Assembly (NCBI GenBank): GCA_021155195.1
Contig: JAJNPV010000049.1
Location: 372,001 to 436,000, forward strand
Source of the DNA: Ohtaekwangia sp.
GTDB lineage: Bacteria; Bacteroidota; Bacteroidia; Cytophagales; Cyclobacteriaceae
DNA length: 64,000 nucleotides
Reading direction: 5' to 3'
A program made the position numbers and the translations under genes. Positions within the stretch are counted from its first letter, which is position 1. Every line of letters begins with the position of its first letter. Under the pieces are notes generated by a model that was not told where the DNA came from, did no database searches, and saw only the letters and a list, made by a program, of their open reading frames with translations. This document shows, piece after piece, positions 35,665-44,861 of this stretch.

Positions 35665-35818
35665 TATTGGTAAAACCATACTTTCTCAAAAAAGAATCCT
35701 TTAGGGATGACATAAGAATATGCAACAGTAATTTTTTTCTGAACAACCTACTAGGCAAATCAAAAGGTTATGAAACATAATCTCACTCTATTTTTCGTTT
35801 TGTGTTGAGATCGGTGAT

Positions 35819-36523
35819 TCACTTAAGCTCAAATCTGCAAATTATCGAATACTCAAGTATGATTTTCTCAAAGTCAATTTCAGGTTCTGGCGCTCTCGAG
35901 CCATAAAGAGAACTTGCTCCTCTTATCAAAATGCGATTTGATGAGCCTGGTGTTCCATTTTGATAATTATTCTCTAATTCTTGGATGAAGATCGCTCTTC
36001 CTACTTTTTGTCCTATGGCATTAGACAGTGCTTCAGCCTTTTCCTTTGCTGCCTTTATAGCTTCTATTTTAACTTCTTTGCGGTACTTTTCAATACTACT
36101 GTGGTCAAGTTTATCTATTGAAACATTTGAAATTCCTATATTCTCTAACTCAATAAAAATTCTACTTGCTGTTTTACCATCTCTCACTATAACCTGATAT
36201 TCTTTTGATAATAATATTTCATTCTTAGACAACCAGTAATATTTAAAATTACTTGAAATGTCCTTGATTAATAAATCCTTATTTATGTCAATGCCTATGT
36301 CTTTCAATTTTGAGATCATTGCACCCTCCTTGTCTGAAAGCGATGTTTTGTTCTTATTGTCTTTCTCGTTTATCAAGACTTTAATATAAATCAAGTCCGG
36401 AGTAATCTGTAATTCGGATTTACCTGCGACTTCAATGTAGTTTTGATCTATAAAATTTTTGTCACCTGTTTGAGCACTAGTTAAAAGAGGTGTAAACATT
36501 AGAATCATTAGTATCTTTCTCAT
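35819..36523 (-). CDS. SIMPL-domain (DUF541) secreted protein
   Basis: 234 residues with a signal peptide (about 1-18, PLLTSA-QT). The SIMPL/DUF541 signature is present: YIEVAGKSELQITPDLIYIKVLI near the N-terminus, then KTSLSDKEGAMISKLKDIGI, and the late KAAKEKAEALSNAIGQKVGRAIFI. These proteins sit in the periplasm or on the outer membrane; the role in this lineage is unknown. The gene is AT-rich compared with its neighbours. It stands alone between two repeat-bearing intergenic regions. Confidence 0.87.
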   Translation of the reverse strand: MRKILMILMFTPLLTSAQTGDKNFIDQNYIEVAGKSELQITPDLIYIKVLINEKDNKNKTSLSDKEGAMISKLKDIGIDINKDLLIKDISSNFKYYWLSKNEILLSKEYQVIVRDGKTASRIFIELENIGISNVSIDKLDHSSIEKYRKEVKIEAIKAAKEKAEALSNAIGQKVGRAIFIQELENNYQNGTPGSSNRILIRGASSLYGSRAPEPEIDFEKIILEYSIICRFELK

Positions 36524-36599
36524 ATCTCAATTTTTAAGTTTAGCCGGCAATTATTGCGGCCAACTAACGAATATAAGCACCAGTTACGTACATTTTAAA

Positions 36600-36663
36600 A
36601 ACCCCGTCAAAAAGGTGCCCACTACCTACCAAAATGGTTTGTACTGCGCACCTCTATGGGGTT
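36600..36663. repeat. Long imperfect inverted repeat
   Basis: Outer arms AACCCC/GGGGTT and inner arms AGGTGC/GCACCT enclose a loop of about 30 bases. It lies in the region between the SIMPL gene start and the metalloprotease stop and has no obvious T run, so a terminator role is doubtful. Confidence 0.55.
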
Positions 36664-36679
36664 GCTAGCCCTTTTCGTT

Positions 36680-36703
36680 GTTGCTGGTCGCCTGACCAGC
36701 AAC
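36680..36703 (-). repeat. Palindrome GTTGCTGGTC-loop-GACCAGCAAC
   Basis: A perfect 10-bp stem with loop GCCT, 16 bases past the metalloprotease stop. Its core is the reverse complement of the hairpin at 35496. It might slow transcription at the gene end, but there is no T run. Confidence 0.8.
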
Positions 36704-36718
36704 TTTCATTCTAAATAA

Positions 36719-39193
36719 TCAATTCTCACACATCCACTCCGTCATACCAATCGGTGCTCCGGGAGGTGCATCCAAAGCCTTCTCTTGTTTAAACTCATCC
36801 GGGTCGTCTTGAAATTGAGCAATTTGATTTGCGAGATATGCATAGTAGGCTTTCCATTCTTCATCGGTGGTGGTTTTGCTTTGTAGCCAGCTCTTAAGTT
36901 GATCCAGCTTAAACGTAACAATGGCTTTTGTTTGTGCGGAGGCATCTTTACTAACGGCCAGCTTTGCTAAATTAACAAACAGTGCATTGGCCGTGCTCAT
37001 TTGAATAGCGCCTTCATAACCATTCTTCGGTGCAGATTTTATAGTAGCACTTAGCATTTTATCAATCACACTTTCCAAACTTGGCAACCGTGCATCGCGC
37101 GAGTGATGTTCAAACAACCGATTAGCCCTAGCCGGATATAAGATCATACTAAACGTAAGATCAGAAGCTGTTTCGGCAGCGGCCAGCGGATCGAACGTTA
37201 AATCTGTTTTACCGCTGAATAACTCGCGGTGCGATCGATAGCCCAGCGGTCGGGGCGGAAGTATCTTCAACAAACTCTCCGGCAACGCAAGCGCTGAAGG
37301 TTGCACGGTTTTGAGCAACGACTCGAGTGCTTTTATTTCTTGTTGTGGGGTTAGCAATTCGGTAACAGGTTGTCCATCGCCCCTCAAAGCATAGCGATAA
37401 TTTAATCCACCCATTAATTTTGCAGCTGCTTCTGTTTGATAACGATGAAAGAAGTAAACAGGTACTAACGCTTCTTCCAACATCGCCATAGCGGTGCCCG
37501 GTTTAATGTTACGTTCCCCAAAATTCTTTAATGCCACTGCGCGCACCTCCATCACACGATCCAATTCATCCGAAGGATTTTTTCCATTATCCCACAAGTG
37601 TGCAAAAGGATGCGCACCTCCTATCGGGCGTGCATCCTGATCAGATAAAAAGGTTAGTCCAGCATTCAATGAATTTTGAATAATATCATCCAATGCTTTT
37701 TCTTCATCGGTTCCTTTAGGGAAATCCTGATAACCAAACATAATGGTTACTTTATCAAACGCACCAATCTTGGTGTCATACGCTTCGCTTAAATCTATTT
37801 TACCATCGGTTAGTTTAACAACCGGGTGTGGGTAGTCCATCACGGACGCAAGACTCTCCGTGCTAGATGAATAAGCATGCGCTAACCCAATGGTATGACC
37901 TACTTCATGCGCTGCTAATTGTCTCAATCTTGAAATGGCCATCGCCTCCATCTCTTTCGAAACAGGTTTTCCTTCTTCATACGGAGCAAGCAATCCTTCT
38001 GCAATTAAAAAATCCTGACGCACGCGCAGTGAACCTAAATTCACATGCCCTTTAATAATTTCTCCTGTGCGCGGATCAGTTACGGATGATCCGTATGACC
38101 AACCTCGCGTAGAGCGATGCACCCAATTAATTAAATTGTAACGTACATCCATGGGATCTGCATCATCGGGTAACACCTCCACCCTGAATGCATCTTTATA
38201 ACCCGCTGCTTCAAAAGCCTGGTTCCACCACTTAGCACCATCCATTAGTGCAGAGCGAATAGGCTCGGGCGCACCCGGATCCATATAATAAACAATCGGT
38301 TCAACCGCTTCACTTACTGCAGCACTGGGGTCCTTCTTCGCTAACCGATGCCGGGTAATAAAACGTTTTTCTATTGGCTCGCTGATGGGCGTTGCATAAT
38401 CGTAATAGGATATACTAAAGTAGCCAGCGCGCGGATCAAATTTGCGAGGGGTATAGTTTGCATCAGGCAACTGAACAAATGAGTGATGCTCACGCACCGT
38501 AACAAAGTTAGGCGTAGGCGTTACACTACGGATATAACCTCCGGTGGCCTGACCTGTAAAGGTTAACGTTACTTCAAATTCAGAATTCTCAGGAAAGTTT
38601 TTAGTACGAGGCATGTAAAAAGCTGAACGTGATTTATCCAAAGAATAACTTCCTTGTTGTGCTCCGCGCAAGCGACCAATTACATCGTGCGCATCTTGTA
38701 ACAGAAAATCAGATGCATCCACCAGCACGCGACCATTCTCTTCTGCTACTACGGCAAAGCCCCAAAGCACAGATTGAGCAAACGCCTCCTCTACGGCTTT
38801 ACGCTCTTGCGGATTGTTTGAAATGGCGCGATACGAATAATTTAATTCGGTCAGCAAAACTTTGGGCCCTCTCCGATCAAACTTCACCACCCGCTCACGA
38901 CCCAATTGATTGCGATCTAACCCAATATCATTGGAGCCAATGCCAGCAGTAAGCGACTCCACATATAAAAATTCAGTATCGAACTTGGAAATAATCAGGA
39001 AAACTTTGTCTTGCTTCTCATCATAATAAAAGTCGATGTAGCCCGGGAATTTTTTCATTCCAGCCACCTTCCCTTCAATACCAGAAACCGTTTGTTTCTG
39101 TTCGGGAGCAACAGGTTGAGGTTGATCTTTTTTGCGTTGAGCGAAGGATGCAATGCTTATAAAAAGCAGGAACGCGAGAATACTTTTTTTCAT
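36719..39193 (-). CDS. Large secreted zinc-dependent metalloprotease (DUF5117/DUF4953 type)
   Basis: 824 residues with a signal peptide (about 1-18, ASFA-QR). The middle of the protein holds the zinc site HEVGHTIGLAH (H429, E430, H433, H439), a metzincin-like HExxHxxGxxH, followed by a region with SVMDYPHP that provides a Met-turn. The N-terminal about 350 residues match the DUF5118/DUF5117 blocks (VEEAFAQSVLWGFAVVAEENGRVLVDASDFLLQDAHDVIGRLRG) common in Bacteroidota. The C-terminus is helical. It is probably periplasmic or secreted; the substrate is unknown. Confidence 0.88.
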   Translation of the reverse strand: MKKSILAFLLFISIASFAQRKKDQPQPVAPEQKQTVSGIEGKVAGMKKFPGYIDFYYDEKQDKVFLIISKFDTEFLYVESLTAGIGSNDIGLDRNQLGRERVVKFDRRGPKVLLTELNYSYRAISNNPQERKAVEEAFAQSVLWGFAVVAEENGRVLVDASDFLLQDAHDVIGRLRGAQQGSYSLDKSRSAFYMPRTKNFPENSEFEVTLTFTGQATGGYIRSVTPTPNFVTVREHHSFVQLPDANYTPRKFDPRAGYFSISYYDYATPISEPIEKRFITRHRLAKKDPSAAVSEAVEPIVYYMDPGAPEPIRSALMDGAKWWNQAFEAAGYKDAFRVEVLPDDADPMDVRYNLINWVHRSTRGWSYGSSVTDPRTGEIIKGHVNLGSLRVRQDFLIAEGLLAPYEEGKPVSKEMEAMAISRLRQLAAHEVGHTIGLAHAYSSSTESLASVMDYPHPVVKLTDGKIDLSEAYDTKIGAFDKVTIMFGYQDFPKGTDEEKALDDIIQNSLNAGLTFLSDQDARPIGGAHPFAHLWDNGKNPSDELDRVMEVRAVALKNFGERNIKPGTAMAMLEEALVPVYFFHRYQTEAAAKLMGGLNYRYALRGDGQPVTELLTPQQEIKALESLLKTVQPSALALPESLLKILPPRPLGYRSHRELFSGKTDLTFDPLAAAETASDLTFSMILYPARANRLFEHHSRDARLPSLESVIDKMLSATIKSAPKNGYEGAIQMSTANALFVNLAKLAVSKDASAQTKAIVTFKLDQLKSWLQSKTTTDEEWKAYYAYLANQIAQFQDDPDEFKQEKALDAPPGAPIGMTEWMCEN

Positions 39194-39289
39194 TGTGATT
39201 TCAGTTAGCCTTTTGTGGAAAGCTAACCAATAAAAAAAGTGATTGCAACCAGAGTTAAACGGAACGGCTGGCTTTTATTTTAGCGGCAA

Positions 39290-39321
39290 CCTCACCCTCG
39301 TTCCCTCTCCCAAGGAGAGGG
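39290..39321 (+). repeat. Intergenic copy of the CCTCACCC palindromic repeat
   Basis: CCTCACCCTCGTT followed by a perfect 8-bp stem CCCTCTCC-CAA-GGAGAGGG. It is the third member of the family that has entered icmF at 14866 and 15616, here in noncoding DNA. Confidence 0.82.
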
Positions 39322-39372
39322 ATGACGCTCGATCTGCCACACTTCCATTTATAAACTATTCACCATCAATAA

Positions 39373-39400
39373 TTCTTGCGTCTTGGCGACTTCGTGCAAC
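39373..39400 (+). repeat. Degenerate TTGCGTCTTGGCGACTTCGTG-type repeat
   Basis: A short element with three TTxGCG/GCGAC-like words. Versions close to TTTGCGTCTTTGCGACTTTGC are familiar short intergenic repeats in Bacteroidota genomes; this copy is diverged and single in the window. Confidence 0.45.
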
Positions 39401-39406
39401 ACTATT

Positions 39407-40042
39407 CTAAATCAATTTTTCTAAACTTGCTTTTGCCAGCGCTTCTGATTTACTGCGCACCTGAAGCTTAGAATAAATATTCTTGATATGCGTTTTTGAA
39501 GTTTCCTTCGAAATAAAAAGCTCTTCCGAAATCTGTGTATAGGTTTTGCCTTCTGAAATCAGTTGTAAAATTTCTGTTTCTCGTTTGGTCAATGGACTAT
39601 TTGGGTTTACATGAAAATTATCAATCACCATGCGCGCAATCTTGCTGCTCATTGGTGCACCCCCTTTGGTTATTTCTTCCAAGGCCGAAAGTAATTCCAT
39701 GTAGTTCGCGCTCTTGGTTATGTAGCCAGAAGCTCCCGCCTTCAAGGCCTCAAACACCAATTCACTATCCTCATACACCGTAACCATAATCACATCGGCT
39801 TGCTGCGCTTTGTCCTTTATTATTTTGGCGCCTTGTATTCCATTCATTCCTCCAGGCAATTCAATATCCATCAGCACAATATCCGGCTTATCGTGATTCA
39901 GGTTTTTGATAGCCTCTTCACAACTTCCATAGGCATTTACTGTAAAGAAATTGGGCGAACTATTTACAATTAATGAAAAGCTGTTTCTTATTTCAGAATC
40001 ATCTTCAACAATCAGCACACGTTTTTTAGATTCGGTTGACAT
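39407..40042 (-). CDS. NarL/LuxR-type response regulator
   Basis: 211 residues. The receiver has VLIVEDDSEIR and phosphoacceptor D59 in IVLMDIELPGGMNG, then GASGYITKSAN. The C-terminal LuxR helix-turn-helix reads LTKRETEILQLISEGKTYTQISEELFISKETSKTHIKNIYSKLQVRSKSEA. Its start overlaps the end of the sensor kinase gene by 17 nt, so the two are a cognate pair. Confidence 0.95.
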   Translation of the reverse strand: MSTESKKRVLIVEDDSEIRNSFSLIVNSSPNFFTVNAYGSCEEAIKNLNHDKPDIVLMDIELPGGMNGIQGAKIIKDKAQQADVIMVTVYEDSELVFEALKAGASGYITKSANYMELLSALEEITKGGAPMSSKIARMVIDNFHVNPNSPLTKRETEILQLISEGKTYTQISEELFISKETSKTHIKNIYSKLQVRSKSEALAKASLEKLI

Positions 40043-42956
40043 ACTTTTTAGTTTTAGTTATTGTAAAGGACAAGGAAACCCTTGTTCCAGATTTATTCAT
40101 ATTACTTTGAATACGCAAAACCGACTTGATGCGTTCGGCCCGGATGCGCATATTTTTTATTCCATTCAGGTGTGTGATGTCACTCATAGAAAAACCAATT
40201 CCGTCATCCTCTAAAATCATTTCAAATTGTTCATTATCCTGATTTAGGATGAACGCCACATTTTTTGCTTGCGAATGATTAAACACATTGGTCATGGCCT
40301 CTTTCATAATCAGGTTTGCCTCGCGACTAAAGCCGTAAGGTGCCCGTGTGGGATCTTTAATTTGATTATACGCACGAAATTGAATTTCCTTTTCTTCAAA
40401 AAGCTTTTCTCCAAAATCGCGAATGTGCAAGAACAAGCGTGATAGCTCATCGTTTTGTGGGTCAATGCTCCAAATGAAATCACGTGTACCACTATATAAA
40501 TATTTAGCAGAGTCTTCTACTTTATTATATAATTCAACAGCCTGTCCATTCTTGCTCAGTTTCATTACGCTCACATAGTTAATGATGCGCGTAAGCTGAT
40601 TTCCCATTTCGTCATGAAAATCGCGGGCAATTTCTTTCCGCAAATGAGCCTGCTCTTGCTGACGAATGTGTTCAATTTCCAACACACGCCTTGTTCGGCT
40701 TCGCACGCGTAATGAAAGGATCAGAAGAAACAAACCAAACAGGATAACCGAAACAAAAACCACAAATGTGCTGGTTGCATAAAAGGGGGCCTCTACAGTG
40801 AATGAATACAATAGCGGAACCGTATCCCAACTTCCTTGTTTGTTAGTGGCCAGAATTTGCAACGTATAATCGCCAGCAGGAAGATTTCCGTATGTAACCT
40901 GACCAAGCGGTGTTGGTTGAGACCAGGCCATGTCAAAATTCTTTAAGAAATATTTATAACGCACCGATTGTGGATTGCGTTTGCTTACGCGATTAAAATG
41001 AAAAGTGATGTGATTTTTATCGGATGAAAATGCAGGCCTATACGGAACTTTAAAGAAACCAGTCGTGCTATCAGAATACTTGCGAGCTGAAAACTCCCCA
41101 TAAAATAACTCAACCGAGGTGAGATGAAGTTCGTGAGATTTCTCCGGCAAATTCTGATTATCATTGAATTGATAGATACCATCAATCAACCCGAAAAATT
41201 TCTCATCACCAAAGTAAAATGCATTTTGATTTGTTTCCACACCTGTAAGTCCGTTTTCATAACCATAGTGTAGATTCTCTACTAAGTCAAGATCTGTGTT
41301 AAGCCGAATGCGATTAATGCCTTGTTCAGTTCCGATCCAGATATAATTATCCTGGTCAGCAGCAACAAAATAAATAAGGTTAGAAGGTAGGCCATCTTTT
41401 GTAGCCAATAGTTTCTTAACAGCATTTGTTACAGGATCAAAAACCAAAACACCAGCACCCGATGAGCCAATCAACAACAATGAATCCTCATAGACATTAA
41501 TTGAAAAAACCGAAGTGTTTGTGAGTTCCGGTACTGTAAGTTTTTTCACCTGATTATTTTGTAAACGGCTTAACCCAAACTCAGTACCAACGAAAAGTGT
41601 CTTTTCATTTTTGAAATATCGAATGGCATGAACCAGTTGTCCTTTCAATCCATGATCGGATGTAAAAGAAGTAAATTGTTTGCCATCAAAATAATTAATC
41701 CCTGCTCCGGTTGTTCCGCACCACAATCCGCCTGCTTCATCGAAATCAATATTTATCACATACTGACTGGAAAGTCCATCTTCGCGGTTATAAAACTGAA
41801 ACCGATCGTTAGCGGCATCATACTTTCCTAATCCTGCTCCTGTCGCAATCCACAAGTCACCTTGCGGACTAAACTTAATATCAAAGATTCCTTGCTCCTT
41901 GTCTTCCAACAAATAATGTTTCGATTTTCCCATATGAATTTTCCACAGGCCTTTTTCAGAAGACCCTATCCAGGTTGCTCCATCCGAATCTTTAGCAATT
42001 GCCATCACAGAATTGAGTTTATCAGATCCGCATCGATCAAAATCCTGAGTCGAGTATTTATAAAGTCCTCTGCCATTAGTGCCGATCCAGGTGTTCCCTT
42101 CTTTGTCGAAATGGATTTGAGTCACCATTACATCTTTTAGCACCTCCACAATTTCTTCGCCTGTTTCCCTTTGATAGGATAAATTGCCTTTGGTAAAATC
42201 CCAAAAAAACTTATTCAATGAATCGTATGCCACCACATGTTTCTCAAATTTGAAGGGCATTTTTTCGAAAGAAGCTTTTTCAGTGTTCAATGAAAAATAG
42301 CCATGATCAGATTCGATAATCAATTTTTTTTGATAATGAAAAAGACTGAATACACGGCCAAATATTTTCTTATGAGAAGTGATTTTTCGCTTACCTTCTT
42401 CATCCATAAGCAAAAAACTACTGTCATTTAAATAAAATGCAAGTTGTTGATTGCGAAGTTTTACAGCCGAGAAAATATTTTTACCAGGTAGTATCTGCTT
42501 TTCCCAGAAATACACTGAGTCCTGATAAATTTTACCCATCGAACCTGACTGCGTGATGAAAAAAACAGAGTCACTCTGCTCAAAAATTCTTCTTATTCGT
42601 TTTGGATTAGGTAGTGGTGATTGAAAGACTGTAAACTGTATTCCATTAAATAGCGAAATGCCGTGCGGATGTACAATCCATAAATTCTGCTTTGCATCCA
42701 GCATGAGCGAAGTAACCACATTGCTCAATAAGCCATCTAATGTATTGTAGGTCTTAAATTCTTTGCCATCAAACCGGGCAAGGCCACCACCGTTTGTGCC
42801 AATCCATAAATATCCGTTTACATCTTCTACTATGGCATTTACCTGCGATTGCGGCAACCCATCCACGGCCGTATAATGCCGTAGCGCAAATTGCTGAGCA
42901 TTTGATTGCTGAAACACAATCATTAAAATACCTACTATGAAAAGCCTAGCACACAT
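40026..42956 (-). CDS. Reg_prop hybrid-type sensor histidine kinase (HisKA_3)
   Basis: 976 residues with a signal peptide (about 1-20, SNAQQ). Residues 25-650 are a propeller of ligand-sensing repeats with the recurring WIGTxxxGLxRFD / LWIATGAGLGKYD motif, followed by a Y_Y_Y domain (YGNLPAGDYTLQILATNKQGSW) and one membrane segment (about 735-755). The cytoplasmic kinase has H781 in ARDFHDEMGNQLTRI, an N box EAMTNVFNHSQ and DDGIGF. Such kinases often sense polysaccharide fragments. It lacks a receiver; the regulator is the overlapping downstream gene. Confidence 0.93.
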   Translation of the reverse strand: MCARLFIVGILMIVFQQSNAQQFALRHYTAVDGLPQSQVNAIVEDVNGYLWIGTNGGGLARFDGKEFKTYNTLDGLLSNVVTSLMLDAKQNLWIVHPHGISLFNGIQFTVFQSPLPNPKRIRRIFEQSDSVFFITQSGSMGKIYQDSVYFWEKQILPGKNIFSAVKLRNQQLAFYLNDSSFLLMDEEGKRKITSHKKIFGRVFSLFHYQKKLIIESDHGYFSLNTEKASFEKMPFKFEKHVVAYDSLNKFFWDFTKGNLSYQRETGEEIVEVLKDVMVTQIHFDKEGNTWIGTNGRGLYKYSTQDFDRCGSDKLNSVMAIAKDSDGATWIGSSEKGLWKIHMGKSKHYLLEDKEQGIFDIKFSPQGDLWIATGAGLGKYDAANDRFQFYNREDGLSSQYVINIDFDEAGGLWCGTTGAGINYFDGKQFTSFTSDHGLKGQLVHAIRYFKNEKTLFVGTEFGLSRLQNNQVKKLTVPELTNTSVFSINVYEDSLLLIGSSGAGVLVFDPVTNAVKKLLATKDGLPSNLIYFVAADQDNYIWIGTEQGINRIRLNTDLDLVENLHYGYENGLTGVETNQNAFYFGDEKFFGLIDGIYQFNDNQNLPEKSHELHLTSVELFYGEFSARKYSDSTTGFFKVPYRPAFSSDKNHITFHFNRVSKRNPQSVRYKYFLKNFDMAWSQPTPLGQVTYGNLPAGDYTLQILATNKQGSWDTVPLLYSFTVEAPFYATSTFVVFVSVILFGLFLLILSLRVRSRTRRVLEIEHIRQQEQAHLRKEIARDFHDEMGNQLTRIINYVSVMKLSKNGQAVELYNKVEDSAKYLYSGTRDFIWSIDPQNDELSRLFLHIRDFGEKLFEEKEIQFRAYNQIKDPTRAPYGFSREANLIMKEAMTNVFNHSQAKNVAFILNQDNEQFEMILEDDGIGFSMSDITHLNGIKNMRIRAERIKSVLRIQSNMNKSGTRVSLSFTITKTKKYVNRI

Positions 42957-43082
42957 AATGGGGTATCAAGTTAAGAGTATTTGAAATGAAACCGAATACC
43001 CCCTATGGTGGGAGGCATTTGTGACTTTACTAAAACCTTCGGATTATTAAGAAGTATTTGAACGGCTTACCCACAGAACCGT

Positions 43083-43643
43083 ATGACGGAGGATGAAATC
43101 CGTAAGGAATTATTAATCATTGAGCGATCAAAAAAAGACCGCGAGGCTTTTGGAGAACTCTATGAAAAATATTTCGACCGGATTTTTAACTACATCTTAC
43201 GCCAAACGGATGATGAAGAACTGGCAGGTGATCTCTGCTCGCAGGCATTTGTGAATGCTTTAAATAATATTGGAAAATATGAATATCGGGGCTTCCCTTT
43301 CTCGGCCTGGCTTTACAAAATTGCCGGTAATGAAGTAAACAAGCATTATCGAAAAAACAAAGGCAAGAAAATTTTCAGTATTGAAGAACTGAAGGTGCGC
43401 GAACTCGTTGAGCAGACGGAAGAAAGTTGGGATGAAGAGTTAATTGACCGCCTGCTTGGGTATATGAATGAATTACCAACCGACATGGTGCAGGTTTTGG
43501 AATTGCGTTTTTTTGAAGATAAAGATTTTAAAGAAATTGCTTTCATTCTCGATATGACAGAGAGCGGTGCAAAAATGCGCACCTATCGTGCATTAGATAA
43601 ATTGAGAACAAATTTTAATATTAAGGTGAGGTATCATGGGTAA
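43083..43643 (+). CDS. ECF-type RNA polymerase sigma factor
   Basis: 186 residues. Region 2 is AFGELYEKYFDRIFNYILRQTDDEELAGDLCSQAFVNALNNI with FSAWLYKIAGNEVNKHYRKNK, and region 4 is DMVQVLELRFFEDKDFKEIAFILDMTESGAKMRTYRALDKLR. The following gene starts 8 nt before its stop and encodes a small membrane protein that could be its regulator. The target genes are not known; the TonB gene follows within 300 bases. Confidence 0.93.
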   Translation: MTEDEIRKELLIIERSKKDREAFGELYEKYFDRIFNYILRQTDDEELAGDLCSQAFVNALNNIGKYEYRGFPFSAWLYKIAGNEVNKHYRKNKGKKIFSIEELKVRELVEQTEESWDEELIDRLLGYMNELPTDMVQVLELRFFEDKDFKEIAFILDMTESGAKMRTYRALDKLRTNFNIKVRYHG

Positions 43644-43887
43644 GCATGAAATTCGGATACGGAGGCAACGCATGTCAGCCCGCGGAAGCGAACGGTTTCG
43701 AAATTATAATTCCATTTTGAAGCAACATGATGAAAGTAAGCGCATCAAAACGATTACCCGTATTTTTACATTCTTCTTTATTATTGTTGCGCTCATTCTG
43801 ATTTTTGTTGTTGTGTCGCGATGGGAAAAGAAACAAGCGAAGCCCGGAAAAATTTCATCAATAGAAATTGTAGGATTAAAGACGTGA
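43636..43887 (+). CDS. Small single-pass membrane protein, possible sigma regulator
   Basis: 83 residues: a very basic N-terminal half (KHEIRIRRQRMSARGSERFR), one hydrophobic segment at about 45-65 (IFTFFFIIVALILIFVVV), and a short charged tail. It overlaps the sigma factor gene by 8 nt. Position and topology are like an anti-sigma factor, but it lacks a recognisable zinc-binding or anti-sigma domain, so the role is a guess. Confidence 0.6.
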   Translation: MGKHEIRIRRQRMSARGSERFRNYNSILKQHDESKRIKTITRIFTFFFIIVALILIFVVVSRWEKKQAKPGKISSIEIVGLKT

Positions 43888-43892
43888 CTAAA

Positions 43893-43937
43893 TGGTGAGT
43901 GTGGATTAGGAGGGTATCACCTAAACACACCATACCA
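43893..43937 (+). repeat. Inverted repeat at the start of the TonB gene
   Basis: TGGT..GTGT..TTAGG pairs with CCTAA..ACAC..ACCA, the right arm running up to the ATG at 43937. If transcribed as part of the sigma factor message it could hide the start codon in a hairpin; no T run follows. Confidence 0.5.
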
Positions 43938-44614
43938 TGGAAGCAAAGAAAAATCCAAAACAAGATCTGCAAAGGCAATCCTTTAAATTCTTTTTGATTG
44001 GCCTGAGCATAAGTGTGGCACTGACAATTACCGCCTTTGAGTGGCGTACTAAAAAAAGAGTACCCGTTCCTCCAACATTCGATACGCCCATTGAAGCAGC
44101 ATTGCTGGAAGTTAAACCCACTGTGCACGAGGTAATTCCTAAGGCACCAATTCTTATAAAGCAAAGTGTATCTCAATCAAAACAAGTAACTCTAGTTACA
44201 CTTTCTGAAACAGATAGAAGTGATGAAGTTGATGATGTTCCTGTCGTAGACGATATTGATTTTACTGTCCCCGGTACAAATATTCCTGAAGAAACCGATC
44301 CGATTATTTTTACTGCTCCAGAATTAATGCCCGCTCCAATAGGTGGTTACAAATCATTCTATGAACAGCTTTCCAATTCAATCAAGTATCCGCGCCAAGC
44401 GCAACGCAATCATACTCAAGGCAAAGTGTTTGTTGAATTTATAATTGACCAACAGGGCTATGTTACCAATCTTAAAATTGCAAAAGGTATTGGCGATGGT
44501 TGCGATGAGGAAGCTATGCGCGTATTGTCTAAAATACGTTGGGAACCTGGGAAGCAACGAGGCAAACCAGTTAAGGTAAGAATGACATTACCTCTTACTT
44601 TTAAGCTGAATTAA
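43937..44614 (+). CDS. TonB-family energy transducer
   Basis: 225 residues. One membrane segment at about 17-35 follows a basic start, then a Pro/Glu/Asp-rich periplasmic spacer (about 40-130), then a TonB C-terminal domain: YKSFYEQLSNSIKYPRQAQRNHTQGKVFVEFIIDQQGYVTNLKI and a closing PLTFKLN. It transmits proton-motive force to outer-membrane receptors, but no exbB, exbD or receptor is adjacent. It follows the sigma factor pair by 49 bases. Confidence 0.9.
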   Translation: MEAKKNPKQDLQRQSFKFFLIGLSISVALTITAFEWRTKKRVPVPPTFDTPIEAALLEVKPTVHEVIPKAPILIKQSVSQSKQVTLVTLSETDRSDEVDDVPVVDDIDFTVPGTNIPEETDPIIFTAPELMPAPIGGYKSFYEQLSNSIKYPRQAQRNHTQGKVFVEFIIDQQGYVTNLKIAKGIGDGCDEEAMRVLSKIRWEPGKQRGKPVKVRMTLPLTFKLN

Positions 44615-44650
44615 ACAGATAGGCTTAAAATGCGTGTTCAGGATTATTTT

Positions 44651-44680
44651 TTGGTGAAAATCATTATTTAGTTACCTTTG
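44651..44680 (+). promoter_or_regulatory. Promoter of tRNA-Arg
   Basis: A TTG at 44651-44653 and TACCTTTG at 44673-44680 are separated by 19 bases, an exact fit to the Bacteroidota -33/-7 spacing. The tRNA starts 13 bases past the box. Confidence 0.75.
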
Positions 44681-44692
44681 CGATCTGTTTTT

Positions 44693-44766
44693 GGGCCTGT
44701 AGCTTAACTGAATAGAGTATCTGACTACGGATCAGAAGGTTGGGGGTTTGAATCCCTCCAGGCTCA
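44693..44766 (+). tRNA. tRNA-Arg (anticodon ACG)
   Basis: 74 bases. The acceptor stem pairs GGGCCTG with CAGGCTC, the anticodon stem TCTGA/TCAGA holds loop CTACGGA with anticodon ACG, and the T arm holds GTTTGAATC (the T-loop is slightly unusual, with G before the AAT). CCA is not encoded. Confidence 0.93.
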
Positions 44767-44776
44767 CTTTTAAAAT

Positions 44777-44808
44777 CCTAACTCAATTTGAATGGGTTAG
44801 GTTTTTTA
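44777..44808 (+). terminator. Terminator after tRNA-Arg
   Basis: CCTAAC pairs with GTTAGG around a loop of 13 bases, followed by six T. It ends the tRNA transcript 11 bases past the tRNA. Confidence 0.75.
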
Positions 44809-44861
44809 TTTCAGACAGAAATATAAAGCTGTTTATAACCGTTAGTAGTAAAATCGGTCAA

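Larger units (their letters stand above)
35412..35818. other. Repeat-filled convergent intergenic region
   Basis: About 407 bases between convergent genes. It holds the second half of a tandem duplication, several short palindromes built on ATCCCTTTAGGGAT, a GCTGGTC hairpin, and outer inverted arms (ACCAATATGTCGTCCCTAA near 35427 and TTTAGGGATGAGATATTAT near 35647) that look like the ends of a degraded element. A short frame across it is formed by the repeats and is not a gene. Confidence 0.6.

Noticed and set aside
35432..35704. A 90-residue open frame between the LytTR and SIMPL genes
   Set aside because: It is made of the duplicated gene end and palindromic repeats (the recurring NSSIPL-MRY words come from the ATCCCTTTAGGGATGAGAT repeat) and has no protein-like features.
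35460..35715. Possible CRISPR-like repeats
   Set aside because: Only two or three diverged copies with unequal spacing, each itself palindromic, and no cas genes nearby.
36680..36703. Intrinsic terminator of the metalloprotease gene
   Set aside because: A strong stem but no T run on the relevant side, and the same palindrome occurs elsewhere as a repeat.
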